Positions 11,621-22,060 of a stretch of 64,000 nt of DNA are shown piece by piece (position 1 is the first letter of the stretch; the number at the start of each line of letters is the position of its first letter). The notes beneath the pieces are model-generated. The model saw nothing but the letters and a program-made list of their open reading frames with translations, did no database searches and was not told the origin of the DNA. This stretch comes from Tragulus kanchil (Eukaryota; Chordata; Mammalia; Artiodactyla; Tragulidae): the NCBI GenBank assembly GCA_022376925.1, contig JAIOJX010000001.1:41326324-41390323 (forward strand), given 5' to 3'. The translations under genes were made by a program, and so were the position numbers.

Positions 11621-11852
11621 TGTACTTTATCTTTAGGCTGAATTTTTATGCACCTTTGGCCAATTCCCTGACCACAAGTTTAATCCTCTTTTGCCATCCA
11701 GATTGGCTCCCCTGGACCCAGATATGCCAAAGGCTGTTTCAGAGCAAAAGTTGCGGCAATGTGTCTGAGGAAAAAAGCCTCTTTATTTGCCCTTGCTTCA
11801 GTTTTCTCAGCTGAAAAATGGGATTGATACTTAGTATTTTGGAGAACGAAAT

Positions 11853-11967
11853 GACTACCCACTCCAGTATTGTTGCCTGGGAAATCCCATGGACAGAGGG
11901 GTCTGGTGGGCTACAGTCCATGGACTGTGAAAGAGTTGGACATGACTTAGCGACTAAATAACAACAA
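11853..11967 (+). mobile_element. 5'-truncated Bov-tA/BovA fragment
   Basis: Only the 3' half is present: 'actcccactccagtattg'-like start, 'aaatcccatggacagagg' and the terminal 'gacatgacttagcgactaaa' followed by a short AAC-rich tail. The minus-strand open frame over it is repeat-derived. Confidence 0.88.
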
Positions 11968-12850
11968 TTAGTATTTGACTCTGCAGAAGTTTTTTTTCTC
12001 TTAATAGATAAATCAATACACTTTCTAAAATCATATATATTCCTTGGTAACTACACACTGTTAGAATAATTTTAAATAATACTTGCTGGCTAGGGCAAAT
12101 AAGTGGTAGAGAGCATTTTTAATTCTGTTTAAAATTTAGAATTTCAGCAAAGAATAACTCCAACTCTAGAACCATCTGTCTATTCTGCACAGCCCACTGA
12201 CCTAGCCTCTGAAATCAAGCAGAGCACAAACCTGTGTTCACAACAAATGGGAACTATGTGTTTGTAACTTGCCATACTCTCTTTTGAATCTTCCTCCCCA
12301 AATCCAATTATTTCAAAGATACTGTCAAGGAGCCAAATTGCCTTGTTTTTCTTCCCTCCTGCCTACTACGTGAGGTGCTGCGAAGCAGCTCTGAGCCCTA
12401 AGGGTAGACAGCAAGAGACCTGAGACGAGCCACAGCCACTTATATCTGAAAACTTGTTAATTGGCCTTCAGATAATCAAGAGTTTATAGAAAATCTAGAT
12501 CTATTGATACTCACTGAGTTTTACTATAACTACACAATCTTTGTTTTGCAGTCATCAATCCATAAAGAAAGAAATTAGCTTTCAAAGTCGAGAACCAAAT
12601 GATAGGGCAGCTTGGCTTAGGGGAATATTTTTCCTTATTGTATTCTAATACAATGCTTATCAAAAATATCTTCAAATTAGATGGAATCCCTTAGAACATT
12701 ATGAAAATTAATGACGAATTAAATGAGAGTTCAGATAAAATTCATAATGCTATATAAGAAAATACAGTAGAAATAAGAAGCTTTATATCCATCAATTTAA
12801 AAAACAACACAATATTTGCAATAATATAATAAAATATATTTATTGTATAT
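11968..12850. other. Unassigned non-coding stretch
   Basis: No gene or recognisable repeat. AT-rich, with many stops in all frames. Confidence 0.5.
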
Positions 12851-12889
12851 TTACAGTAAACATTTACATGATATTATGATAATAAATTG

Positions 12890-13945
12890 TTCTGGAACCA
12901 ATTCCAATGTGTGTGTGGAGATTTCCCCACACCATAAGACAAGTCTGACATCAGCTGGGGGTTCAACAATTCAACTCAATTCTGACAGTACCTACCAAGA
13001 GATAGCATCAGGTTCCACAGGTTAAGGGCTCATTTCCACAAGACAGCCCTCCACTTCAGTGTCAATCACAAGCCCAGGTTGTTACTGATTGACATGCTAC
13101 AGATTGGAGTGTCCCATGACCCCCTCCCCCTCCTTGAGTTCAATTAATTTGCTAGAGCAACTTGCAAAAGTCAGAATCATTTTACTTACAGTATTACTGG
13201 CTTATTATGGGCATCCCTGCTGGTGCAGTGGTAAAGAATCCTCCTGCCAATGCAAGAGATGCAGGAGACGTGGGTTTGATGCCTGGTTTTGAAAGATCGC
13301 CTGGAGAGCATGACAACCCACTTCAGTATCCTTGCCTGCGAAATTCCATGGAGCTTATTATGAAATAATGTAACTCAGGAACAGGAACAGCTAGATGGAA
13401 AAGATGCATAGGAGGAGGCATAGGAAACGTTGTGGAGCTTCTCTCTAGGTGCAGCACATTCCACAAACCTCTACATGTTCAATGACTGAGAAACTCTTTG
13501 AACCAGGTCCTTTCAGGTTTCTATGGAGGATCCATAAAATTAAGTGAGCGATTAAATCATAGGCCATTCCAATGGTGATAGATCCAACTTTCAACCCCTC
13601 CTTTGTTTAGAAATGCCGAGGGTGGGATTGGAAGGTCCAGTGCTCTATTCTTTTGTTGATTCCCCTGACAACCAGTTCCCAAGTGATTTCTAAAAGTCGC
13701 CTCAGGAACTATAAACCCAGTTGTGGAAAGGGACTTGTTAAGAACAACAATAGACCCATGTCATCTTTATGACTCTAAAGCTGTTTCAGGAACTGAGGAC
13801 AGTAGACCAAATTTTATGACAAAAGATGTTCCCATTGCTCTTATGGCTCAGGAGATTTCAAGGGTTTTAAGAGCTGTGAGTCAGGTACTGTGGAATAAGA
13901 CCAAATGTATATCAGAAATATATTTCAGTCACTTGAATGCCAAAA
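12890..13945. mobile_element. Ancient interspersed repeat split by Bov-tA
   Basis: A long old repeat that resumes seamlessly on either side of the Bov-tA at 13210-13352. Segments such as 'ctttcaggtttctatggagg' (about 13510) and 'gattaaatcataggccattc' (about 13550) recall a widespread mammalian interspersed repeat, but I cannot name the class. Its open frame at 13723-13971 carries no known domain. Confidence 0.4.
13210..13352 (+). mobile_element. Bov-tA SINE, 3'-truncated, with target duplication
   Basis: The tRNA-like head ('gtgcagtggtaaagaatcct') and the first part of the body are present; the sequence stops at 'aaattccatgg'. It is flanked by the exact 10-bp repeat 'gcttattatg' at 13200-13209 and 13353-13362. 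Confidence 0.9.
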
Positions 13946-13984
13946 TATATATTTTTTATAAATCACAATAATAGTCATTGAAAT

Positions 13985-14570
13985 GGAGCAGGACTCTGTG
14001 AGACTCCAGGGTACAAATCTACATCCCCATCACATTTGTAACAAATAGGCTTCATTCACCTTCCTTGAAATTCGCCCAAGGGCAGGTTCAAACAGTTGCT
14101 AATCAGGAAAGGGAGGGAACACCGAAACAAAGGAGGAACAACCAAGAAAAAATAGTGTAGCCATTAAAGCCGGATCATGATTCCTCCTCAAGGAATATAT
14201 ATAGCATTATCTTTTAGTTCTTTTGCAGAAATTAAGGCCCCCACCTATATGCCTGCTCAGTCTCTCAGTCGAGTCTGACTCTTTGCCACCCCATGAATCA
14301 TAGCCTGCCAGGCTCTTCTGTCCCCACACAGGTAGAGGTAACTTCTGGCTGAGCACAAGATTCCTGGAGCTTCACCCTGTTACCTGACCACCAACCAATT
14401 AGAAGAAAGTTAAACACCTTACAGCCCTCACCCCAAGTTTTGTCTAGAAATGCTCCCTGAAAACCCTTGGGGAGTTTGGGGTTTTTGAGTATGAACCATC
14501 CATTCTCACTTGGTCCAGACTCCTATATCTAGGTTTGTTTGGCCTCACTGTGTGTCAGGCATAGGAACTT
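13985..14570 (+). mobile_element. LTR-like repeat, family Z
   Basis: The part at 14040-14200 ('caggttcaaacagttgctaa', 'ccgaaacaaaggaggaac') is related to 43690-43830 ('gattcaagctgttgctagtc', 'cagaaacaaaggaggagc'), so this is a dispersed family. Its base composition and ending ('gtttggcctcactgtg') are LTR-like. A BovA fragment interrupts it at 14251-14324. Confidence 0.5.
14251..14324 (+). mobile_element. BovA fragment
   Basis: About 75 bp of the 5' part of a BovA ('gagtctgactctttgccacc', 'agcctgccaggctcttctg'). Confidence 0.8.
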
Positions 14571-15469
14571 GCATTCTGTAACAAGTCAATGATCAATTTT
14601 AATAGTTACTAAGATTTAAAGAGTTTAAAATAAATTTTCATTCATGGCATTTGCCACTGTTGAGTCTCAGGATGGGCCACCCCCAAGTTTGCCACAATGG
14701 CATATTGATTATTTCAAATTAAGGTTACTTAAGAAATGTCCAACCCAAGAGAAAAACTCTGACCCTCCTCTCTTGTCCCCCTGAAAGCAGAAAACATACC
14801 TCTCACAAGTGTACTCCCTGCATCAGAAGATAGAAAAACACCCTTATGGCCAGTGATAGGGAATTTGGACTAAGAAGCCTGTTTAAACAAACTTTGTTAT
14901 TTAATTTACTACCTTAAGCCCAAACTCTGTTTAGAGTCTTCTCTAATTAAGCACCTGTTACCAAAGAGAAACTTGGCTCCACTCACTGACTATGCTGCAG
15001 AGCCAATGTTTTGACACCAGGCTGTGATAAAAGAAGTTACAGAGTTTACTGCAGGCAAGAAGCAAGAATGAAGCACTAAACTGATACATACTCAATTTAC
15101 ATCCAAACAGCTGAAAATTAGGCACCAAACTAACATTCAAGACTACTTTCCTTAATAAACCTTCAACTTCAATTAAGTTTATTCTCCAGTCATTCATTTA
15201 CTCATTTTTCAATGAATATATATTAAAATCTTTCTCTATCTCAAGTACCATGATAGGTATTTGGAAATCAATATATGACAGATATCTGGCACTCAAGGAC
15301 TCTAAGTTCTAGAGGGATAAAGAAGCATAGAATCACATAGTTACAAAACAATGTGAGAGTGAGAGGTGCGCAGGATGTTAAGTAAGTACAGAAGATGCAA
15401 AATAAGGCATTGTGAATTTAAAAAAAAAATGCTTTAAGAAAAGGATTTGGAGGAAATAACCTTTGAATG
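14571..15469. other. Unassigned non-coding stretch
   Basis: No gene. The part from 15190 ('cattcatttactcatttttc' through 'ggcactcaaggactctaag') recalls the old mammalian repeats that contain a 'caataaatatttattgag' type block, but I cannot assign a family. Confidence 0.4.
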
Positions 15470-15690
15470 GAGCTTCCCAGGTGGTGCTAGTGGTAAATGC
15501 AAGTGACATAAGAGATGTGGGTTCCATCCCTGAGTGGAGAAGAACTCCTGGAGGAGGGCATGATTACTCATACCAGTATTCTTGCCAAGAGAATACCATG
15601 GACAGAGGAGCCTGGTGGGTTACAGACCACAGGGTGGCAAAGAGTCAGACACAACTGGGCAACTAACCGAGCACACACACACATGGACAC
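15470..15690 (+). mobile_element. Bov-tA SINE with CA-rich tail
   Basis: Complete sense Bov-tA: head 'gagcttcccaggtggtgcta', body 'ataccagtattcttgccaag' and end 'gacacaactgggcaactaac', followed by a short (CA)n tail. The overlapping open frames on both strands are SINE translations. Confidence 0.92.
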
Positions 15691-15746
15691 ACATGTACTG
15701 TTATTTTGCAGGAGGATTCCTAACCTTTGGACCACTAAGAAAGTTC

Positions 15747-16049
15747 TAAACAAAGCAATTTTCATTTTATATTCACGTTAGTGAACATATAATATTCAGT
15801 GAACAAATGAATGTGCTTTGATAGATTTGTAAAGAAATATAATGATTAAAAACTTAAAAGCAAGGAAATTAGTTAGGAAAATAATGCTGTAATTTACAAA
15901 TGAGATCATGAAGGCTAAAACTATTCCAATATTATCATGGGTGTAGAGGAGATGGCTTCAAGAAAGATTTGATAAAATGTTGTCAAGACACATGAATAAT
16001 TGAATTTGGGCAGGATCATCCACTGCTGACTACAAAGTAGACTAGATAA
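15747..16049. other. Unassigned AT-rich stretch
   Basis: No gene recognised. A short reversed CHR-like remnant ('cctttggaccactaagaaag') lies just upstream at 15715-15745. Confidence 0.45.
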
Positions 16050-16842
16050 TATGCAAAATCTATGATTATAAATGCCAAAAAAGGCTAAATAAAATATAAA
16101 AAGAAAATGTATTATAAAAGAATACTATGAATGACTTTATGCCAATAAATTATATGAAATAGGTTATTAGAAAGTAAAAATACTGATCCAATATAAAAGG
16201 CAAAAGTGAATAGAATTATAATTAGTAAAGAACTTGGAGAGTTCACAGGCAGTCCAATGATTAAGACTCCTCACACCCACTGCAGGGAGCATGGGTTCGA
16301 TCCCAGATTGGGGAACTAAGATCCTACATGCAGTGAGACTCAGCCAAAAAAATGGAAAGAACGAGAATCTGTAGTTTACAGTCTAAGAAAGACACACACA
16401 CAACCATACATACATACCAGTCCCAGATAGTTTCTTAAGTAAGATCTGAAACCTGTATTTTCCCCTTTCTGTGATATAATTCATATACCACAAAATCCAA
16501 CCTTTTGAAATATAGAAAACTATTAGTATACTTACAGAATTGTGCAACTATTAGCTATAATTAGTTCCAAAATAGTTTATTAGTCTAAAAGAAACCTGAT
16601 ATCTATTTGTCAATCCCTATCCTCTCGTACCCTCAGCTCTTATCAACCACTAATATGTTTTCAGTCTTTATGGATATAACTTCTCTTGACATTTCCCATG
16701 AATGGAATCAAACAATATATACCTTTCTGTGGCTGACTTCTTCCACTTAAAAATGTTTTCAAGGTTTATCCATGTAGTAGCATGCATGAATTCTGTTTCT
16801 TTTAATGGCTGAATAGTGTTCCATTGTTGAATATATCATTTT
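16050..16842 (+). mobile_element. Old L1 fragments, sense, split by a CHR SINE
   Basis: Positions 16120-16160 ('gaatgactttatgccaataa') recall L1 ORF2, and 16450-16842 is an L1 3'-UTR type segment ('gtgatataattcatatacca', 'tcaaggtttatccatgtagt', 'ggctgaatagtgttccattg'). No coding potential remains. Positions 16716 onwards are repeated by duplication C. Confidence 0.65.
16240..16355 (+). mobile_element. CHR-type short tRNA-Glu SINE
   Basis: Sense copy with tRNA head 'ggcagtccaatgattaagac', an intact-looking B box 'gggttcgatccc' at about 16292, then 'ggggaactaagatcctac' and an A-rich end. Confidence 0.88.
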
Positions 16843-16909
16843 TCTTCCCCTACAATAACAACTTGAGGAATACAAAGATCAATAGCAAAAACTCATCTGC
16901 ATTCCTGTG

Positions 16910-17039
16910 TGCCATGTGCTTAGTCACTCAGTAGTGTCTGACTCTTTGCAACCTCATAGACTCTAACCCACCAGGCTCCTCCTTTCATGGGATTCTCTGG
17001 GCAAGAATATTGGAGTGGGTTGCCATTCCCATCTCTTGT
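16910..17039 (+). mobile_element. BovA fragment
   Basis: 5' half of a sense BovA: 'cttagtcactcagtagtgtc', 'atgggattctctgggcaaga', 'gtgggttgccattcccatct'. Repeated at 18015-18144 by duplication C. Confidence 0.9.
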
Positions 17040-17169
17040 GCACCATAAGGGATGACAAATCATTTTCTCTCTACATATCTAGTTTCATGATGGAGACTCT
17101 CCTGTAATAAGGAGACAGATTGCATCAACAGGAGAAAAACAAGTTTAATAGCATGCATACTTCCTGTAT

Positions 17170-17500
17170 GGGCTTCCCTGGTAGCTCAGCTGGTAAAGAA
17201 TCCATCTGCAATGCAGGAAACCCCAATTTGATTCCTGGGTTGGGACGATCCCCTAGAGAAGGGATAGGCTACCCACTCCAGTATTCTTGGGCTTCCCTGG
17301 TGACTCAGCCGGTAAAGAATCTGCCTGCAATGCGGGAAACCTGGGTTCGATCCCTGGACTAGGAAGATCCCTTGGAGGAGGGCATGACAACCCACTCCAG
17401 TATTCTTGCCTGGAGAATTTCATGGGTAGAGGAGCCTGGTGGGCTTCAGTCCATATGTTGCAAAGAGCCTGACACAACTGAGTGACTAACACTTTCACTT
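17170..17500 (+). mobile_element. Dimeric Bov-tA SINE
   Basis: Two tRNA-like heads in tandem: 17170-17288 ('gcttccctggtagctcagct') stops after 'cactccagtattcttg' and is followed directly by a second, complete Bov-tA from 17290 ('gcttccctggtgactcagcc') to about 17500. The host repeats 'atacttcctgtat' (17157-17169) and 'atacttcctatat' (17502-17514) flank the pair, one mismatch, so the dimer inserted as one unit. The second head carries 'gggttcgatccc'. Repeated at 18275-18605 by duplication C. Confidence 0.88.
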
Positions 17501-18274
17501 AATACTTCCTATATACATGAGAGAGACCAAGGCAATCTGAGTAATTTTCCCAAATGTCCTAAGCCACCACCTTAAATAATGTCTCCAGGTAAAGACAAAT
17601 GATGTTGTAGGAGAAGGGAGGCCAGTTATGGGAGGTTATCAAGAAAAGTAAGGTAGAGGCTTACCTGGTAGCTCAGTGGTAAAGAGTTCTCCTGCCAGTG
17701 CAGGAGACAGGGGTTTGATCCCTGATCCGGGAAATCCCTCATGCTGGGAATGCCAGTGGCCTTTGTCAATTTTTTGACCACTTTCACCATAAATGTTTTC
17801 AATGGAATCCAAAAAAAAAATATATACCTTTCTGTGGCTGACTTCTTCCACTTAAAAATGTTTTCAAGGTTTATCCATGTAGTAGCATGCATGAATTCTG
17901 TTTCTTTTAATGGCTGAATAGTGTTCCATTGTTGAATATATCATTTTTCTTCCCCTACAATAACAACTTGAGGAATACAAAGATCAATAGCAAAAACTCA
18001 TCTGCATTCCTGTGTGCCATGTGCTTAGTCACTCAGTAGTGTCTGACTCTTTGCAACCTCATAGACTCTAACCCACCAGGCTCCTCCTTTCATGGGATTC
18101 TCTGGGCAAGAATATTGGAGTGGGTTGCCATTCCCATCTCTTGTGCACCATAAGGGATGACAAATCATTTTCTCTCTACATATCTAGTTTCATGATGGAG
18201 ACTCTCCTGTAATAAGGAGACAGATTGCATCAACAGGAGAAAAACAAGTTTAATAGCATGCATACTTCCTGTAT

Positions 18275-18605
18275 GGGCTTCCCTGGTAGCTCAGCTGGTA
18301 AAGAATCCATCTGCAATGCAGGAAACCCCAATTTGATTCCTGGGTTGGGACGATCCCCTAGAGAAGGGATAGGCTACCCACTCCAGTATTCTTGGGCTTC
18401 CCTGGTGACTCAGCCGGTAAAGAATCTGCCTGCAATGCGGGAAACCTGGGTTCGATCCCTGGACTAGGAAGATCCCTTGGAGGAGGGCATGACAACCCAC
18501 TCCAGTATTCTTGCCTGGAGAATTTCATGGGTAGAGGAGCCTGGTGGGCTTCAGTCCATATGTTGCAAAGAGCCTGACACAACTGAGTGACTAACACTTT
18601 CACTT
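18275..18605 (+). mobile_element. Dimeric Bov-tA SINE, duplicated copy
   Basis: Same as 17170-17500 through duplication C; the visible sequence is identical. Not an independent insertion. Confidence 0.9.
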
Positions 18606-18763
18606 AATACTTCCTATATACATGAGAGAGACCAAGGCAATCTGAGTAATTTTCCCAAATGTCCTAAGCCACCACCTTAAATAATGTCTCCAGGTAAAGA
18701 CAAATGATGTTGTAGGAGAAGGGAGGCCAGTTATGGGAGGTTATCAAGAAAAGTAAGGTAGAG

Positions 18764-19100
18764 GCTTACCTGGTAGCTCAGTGGTAAAGAGTTCTCCTGC
18801 CAGTGCAGGAGACAGGGGTTTGATCCCTGATCCGGGAAATCCCTCATGCTGCAGAGCAGTTAAACCTGTGAGCCACAACTGTTGAGCCTGTGCTCTAGAG
18901 CCTCAGAGTCGCAACTATTGAGCCCATGTACTGCAGTTATTGAAGCCCATGTGCCCTATAGCCCGATTTCCACAAGAGAAATCACCACAGCAAGAAGCCA
19001 ACTCACATCAATTAGAGAGTAGCCCCTACTCCCTGTGACTAGAGAAGAGTCTGCAGTAGCAGTGAAAATCCAGAATAGTCGAAATTAAATAAATAAATAA
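18764..19100 (+). mobile_element. CHR-2-like tRNA-Glu SINE
   Basis: Sense SINE with a Bov-tA-like tRNA head ('acctggtagctcagtggtaa') leading into the CHR-2 type body of repeated 'caactgttgagcctgtgctc' motifs and an (AAAT)n tail at about 19084-19100. The tail is the target of the antisense SINE that follows. A truncated artefactual copy is at 17659-17746 and a full one at 19872-20208. Confidence 0.85.
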
Positions 19101-19105
19101 TTTTT

Positions 19106-19373
19106 TTCCTTAATTTTTGGCCACTTTGATTGGTCTTTCATTTATTTATTCTCATCCATCTTTGTTCTTTGGCCTGTGTGGGCCTCCCATTGCAGTGGTC
19201 TCTCCTATAGCAGGGCAGTGGCTTTGGGCACATGCATTCCAGAGCACTGGCTCGTAACTGGACACACCAGTCCAGCCACAGAGGCATATGGGATCTTCCC
19301 ATGCCAGGGATTGAACCGGCGCCCCTCTCAGTGCAAGGCGGGCTCTTTACCCTCTGGACCACCATGGAAGCCC
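19106..19373 (-). mobile_element. Long-form tRNA-Glu SINE nested in the CHR-2 tail
   Basis: Antisense copy flanked by 'taaataaataattttt' (19090-19105) and 'taaataagtaattttt' (19374-19389), a 16-bp duplication with one mismatch that lies in the tail of the preceding SINE. The order of insertion is therefore CHR-2 first, this one later. Duplicated at about 20213-20482. Confidence 0.88.
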
Positions 19374-20859
19374 TAAATAAGTAATTTTTAAAAAAAGAAA
19401 AGGTAAACAAGGGTAAAAGGCAGTTATGCAGATTTAAGTCATGGCCTTCTCCATTAATAAAATCTTCTAGAGGCTCTTTTTTCTTTTTTCTGAGCTTCTA
19501 GAATTTTAATCACCCTCCTCTTCCTGGTACAGAGAGAGAGAGAGAGACGCTGTTACAGATGGAGATTTCCATAATAAATATAAATAAATGTCTCTAAAAG
19601 ATAACGCTTACTCCATTTTCAGAACTTTGCCCATGGCTGCTATTTCATAAAACAATCAGCTCAAAATAATCTTTATACCAAAGAGGCATGAACAATACTC
19701 AACACTTTCACTTAATACTTCCTATATACATGAGAGAGACCAAGGCAATCTGAGTAATTTTCCCAAATGTCCTAAGCCACCACCTTAAATAATGTCTCCA
19801 GGTAAAGACAAATGATGTTGTAGGAGAAGGGAGGCCAGTTATGGGAGGTTATCAAGAAAAGTAAGGTAGAGGCTTACCTGGTAGCTCAGTGGTAAAGAGT
19901 TCTCCTGCCAGTGCAGGAGACAGGGGTTTGATCCCTGATCCGGGAAATCCCTCATGCTGCAGAGCAGTTAAACCTGTGAGCCACAACTGTTGAGCCTGTG
20001 CTCTAGAGCCTCAGAGTCGCAACTATTGAGCCCATGTACTGCAGTTATTGAAGCCCATGTGCCCTATAGCCCGATTTCCACAAGAGAAATCACCACAGCA
20101 AGAAGCCAACTCACATCAATTAGAGAGTAGCCCCTACTCCTGTGACTAGAGAAGAGTCTGCAGTAGCAGTGAAAATCCAGAATAGTCGAAATTAAATAAA
20201 TAAATAATTTTTTTCCTTAATTTTTGGCCACTTTGATTGGTCTTTCATTTATTTATTCTCATCCATCTTTGTTCTTTGGCCTGTGTGGGCCTCCCATTGC
20301 AGTGGTCTCTCCTATAGCAGGGCAGTGGCTTTGGGCACATGCATTCCAGAGCACTGGCTCGTAACTGGACACACCAGTCCAGCCACAGAGGCATATGGGA
20401 TCTTCCCATGCCAGGGATTAAACCCGGGCGCCCCTCTCAGTGCAAGGCGGGCTCTTTACCCTCTGGACCACCATGGAAGCCCTAAATAAGTAATTTTTAA
20501 AAAAAGAAAAGGTAAACAAGGGTAAAAGGCAGTTATGCAGATTTAAGTCATGGCCTTCTCCATTAATAAAATCTTCTAGAGGCTCTTTTTTCTTTTTTCT
20601 GAGCTTCTAGAATTTTAATCACCCTCCTCTTCCTGGTACAGAGAGAGAGAGAGAGACGCTGTTACAGATGGAGATTTCCATAATAAATATAAATAAATGT
20701 CTCTAAAAGATAACGCTTACTCCATTTTCAGAACTTTGCCCATGGCTGCTATTTCATAAAACAATCAGCTCAAAATAATCTTTATACCAAAGAGGCATGT
20801 TTTGAGGTGGTATATGTATTTTTTGAGGTGATGTATTCTTGCCCCTTCTGCACCAGGAA

Positions 20860-22060
20860 TAAACAATAAAAAATTATTTTTTAAGTTCCCATTTATAATG
20901 GTAACCAAAAAATACAGTGCCTAGGAATAAAACTAATAAAATTTGGCAAAATATTTTTCCATAAATCATGAATATATGTGAAAATTATAAAATAAGCTTA
21001 ATTACATGGAGTGTTTGTTATAGTTTTGGAAAGGAAGACAAAACAGTATACATGACAATAATCATTTAACTAATTTATAAATTTAATCCAGTTCCCCTCG
21101 AACTTCTTTTTTTTTTTTTTTAATTTTGGCCTCTTTTATTGGTCCTTCACTTATTTATTTTCATCCACCCTAACTCTTTGGCCTGTACAGGCCTCCCATT
21201 GCAGTGGCTTCCCTCATTGCAGAGCACTGGCTCTGGGTGAACATGCTCCAGAGTGCTGGCTGCCAGTTGGACACAATGGTCTAGCCGCTCTGTGGTATGT
21301 GAGATCTTCCCATGCCAGGGACTGAACCGGTGCCCCCTGCACTGCAAGATGGACCCTCCACCCACTGGACCACTAGGGATGCCCCCACCTCAAACTTCTT
21401 AAAAGGAATTTTTGTCATGAAAATTGACATATAGATCTGAAAATTTATGTAGATGTATCAAGGATAGTACAATTTTGAAAATCAAGGGGAATATGTGTTC
21501 TACAATATATCAATTTTATAAGTATTTGGTAATTACTGCATCATTACAAGGATAGACATTTCCCACTGGACACACTATGTAGTATGCTTCTACAATGGAT
21601 TATTATAAAACAATAAAATGATTCAAAGCACATGGATCAATATCACAATTATAAGACTGAACAAAAACATCAAATTGTAGTTGTATATGTGCAGGATAAT
21701 TCTATTTATTGAGGTTTAAATCATGTATATATTCAGAATAGCATGAATACATATGTTTGCGGATACATCACTCTGTTATGAAATCATGAAAATGTTCTTG
21801 GAAATTATGAATACTAAGTTCAAAACACAGGTCACTTCTAAAGCAAGAGGGAGGAAAATGGTACTTTGAAGGTACCTACATACATATTTCCAAGGATTTG
21901 TTTATTCAAGACAAAGACCTAAAACAAATACAGCAAAGATTTCAGTCATGACAAAACGGGTTGACAGACACATGAGTGGCTTTTATGTTATACTTTAAGC
22001 TTTTCTGTGTATCTAAAGTATTTCACAACATTATTTTTTGAGGGGAAGGCAATTCAAGGA
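20860..22060 (+). mobile_element. Old L1 remnant, sense, split by a SINE
   Basis: Positions 20885-20945 ('gtgcctaggaataaaactaa') match an L1 ORF2 block, and 21590-21760 resembles a later ORF2/3' UTR region ('atggatcaatatcacaatta'). The antisense SINE at 21109-21384 separates them. Assignment to L1 is moderately sure, subfamily unknown. Confidence 0.5.
21109..21384 (-). mobile_element. Long-form tRNA-Glu SINE with target duplication
   Basis: Antisense copy: T-rich start, 'tattttcatccacc', 'cctcccattgcagtggcttc', head 'ggaccactagggatgcccc'. Flanked by 'cctcgaacttctt' (21096-21108) and 'cctcaaacttctt' (21388-21400), 13 bp with one mismatch. Confidence 0.9.

Larger units (their letters stand above)
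16716..18851 (+). repeat. Local direct duplication C (1105-bp offset)
   Basis: Copy 1 is 16716-17746 and copy 2 is 17821-18851. The 74-bp junction (17747-17820) is neither copy, but its right part reads like a corrupted version of the real left flank: 'aatggaatccaaaaaaaaaa' stands where 16701-16715 has 'aatggaatcaaacaa'. That is expected of a low-accuracy read bridging two ends. Confidence 0.95.
18593..20799 (+). repeat. Local direct duplication D (1108-bp offset)
   Basis: Copy 1 is 18593-19690 and copy 2 is 19701-20799, with 10 bp between. Differences include one fewer C near 20138 and 'gattgaaccggcgcccc' (about 19309) against 'gattaaacccgggcgcccc' (about 20416). Positions 18593-18851 also belong to duplication C, so this piece occurs three times (17488-17746, 18593-18851 and 19701-19959). 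Confidence 0.95.
17056..20800 (+). mobile_element. LTR-like repeat, family Y, with nested SINEs
   Basis: An LTR-like unit in pieces: 'gaaaaacaagtttaatagca' near 17133, then after the Bov-tA dimer 'agagaccaaggcaatctgag', then after the two nested SINEs 'aaaaggcagttatgcagatt' and the end near 'gagatttccataataaatat'. Duplications C and D repeat several pieces. A second member is at about 40970-41180 ('gagggagacaaccttacaaa'). Family not named. Confidence 0.55.
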
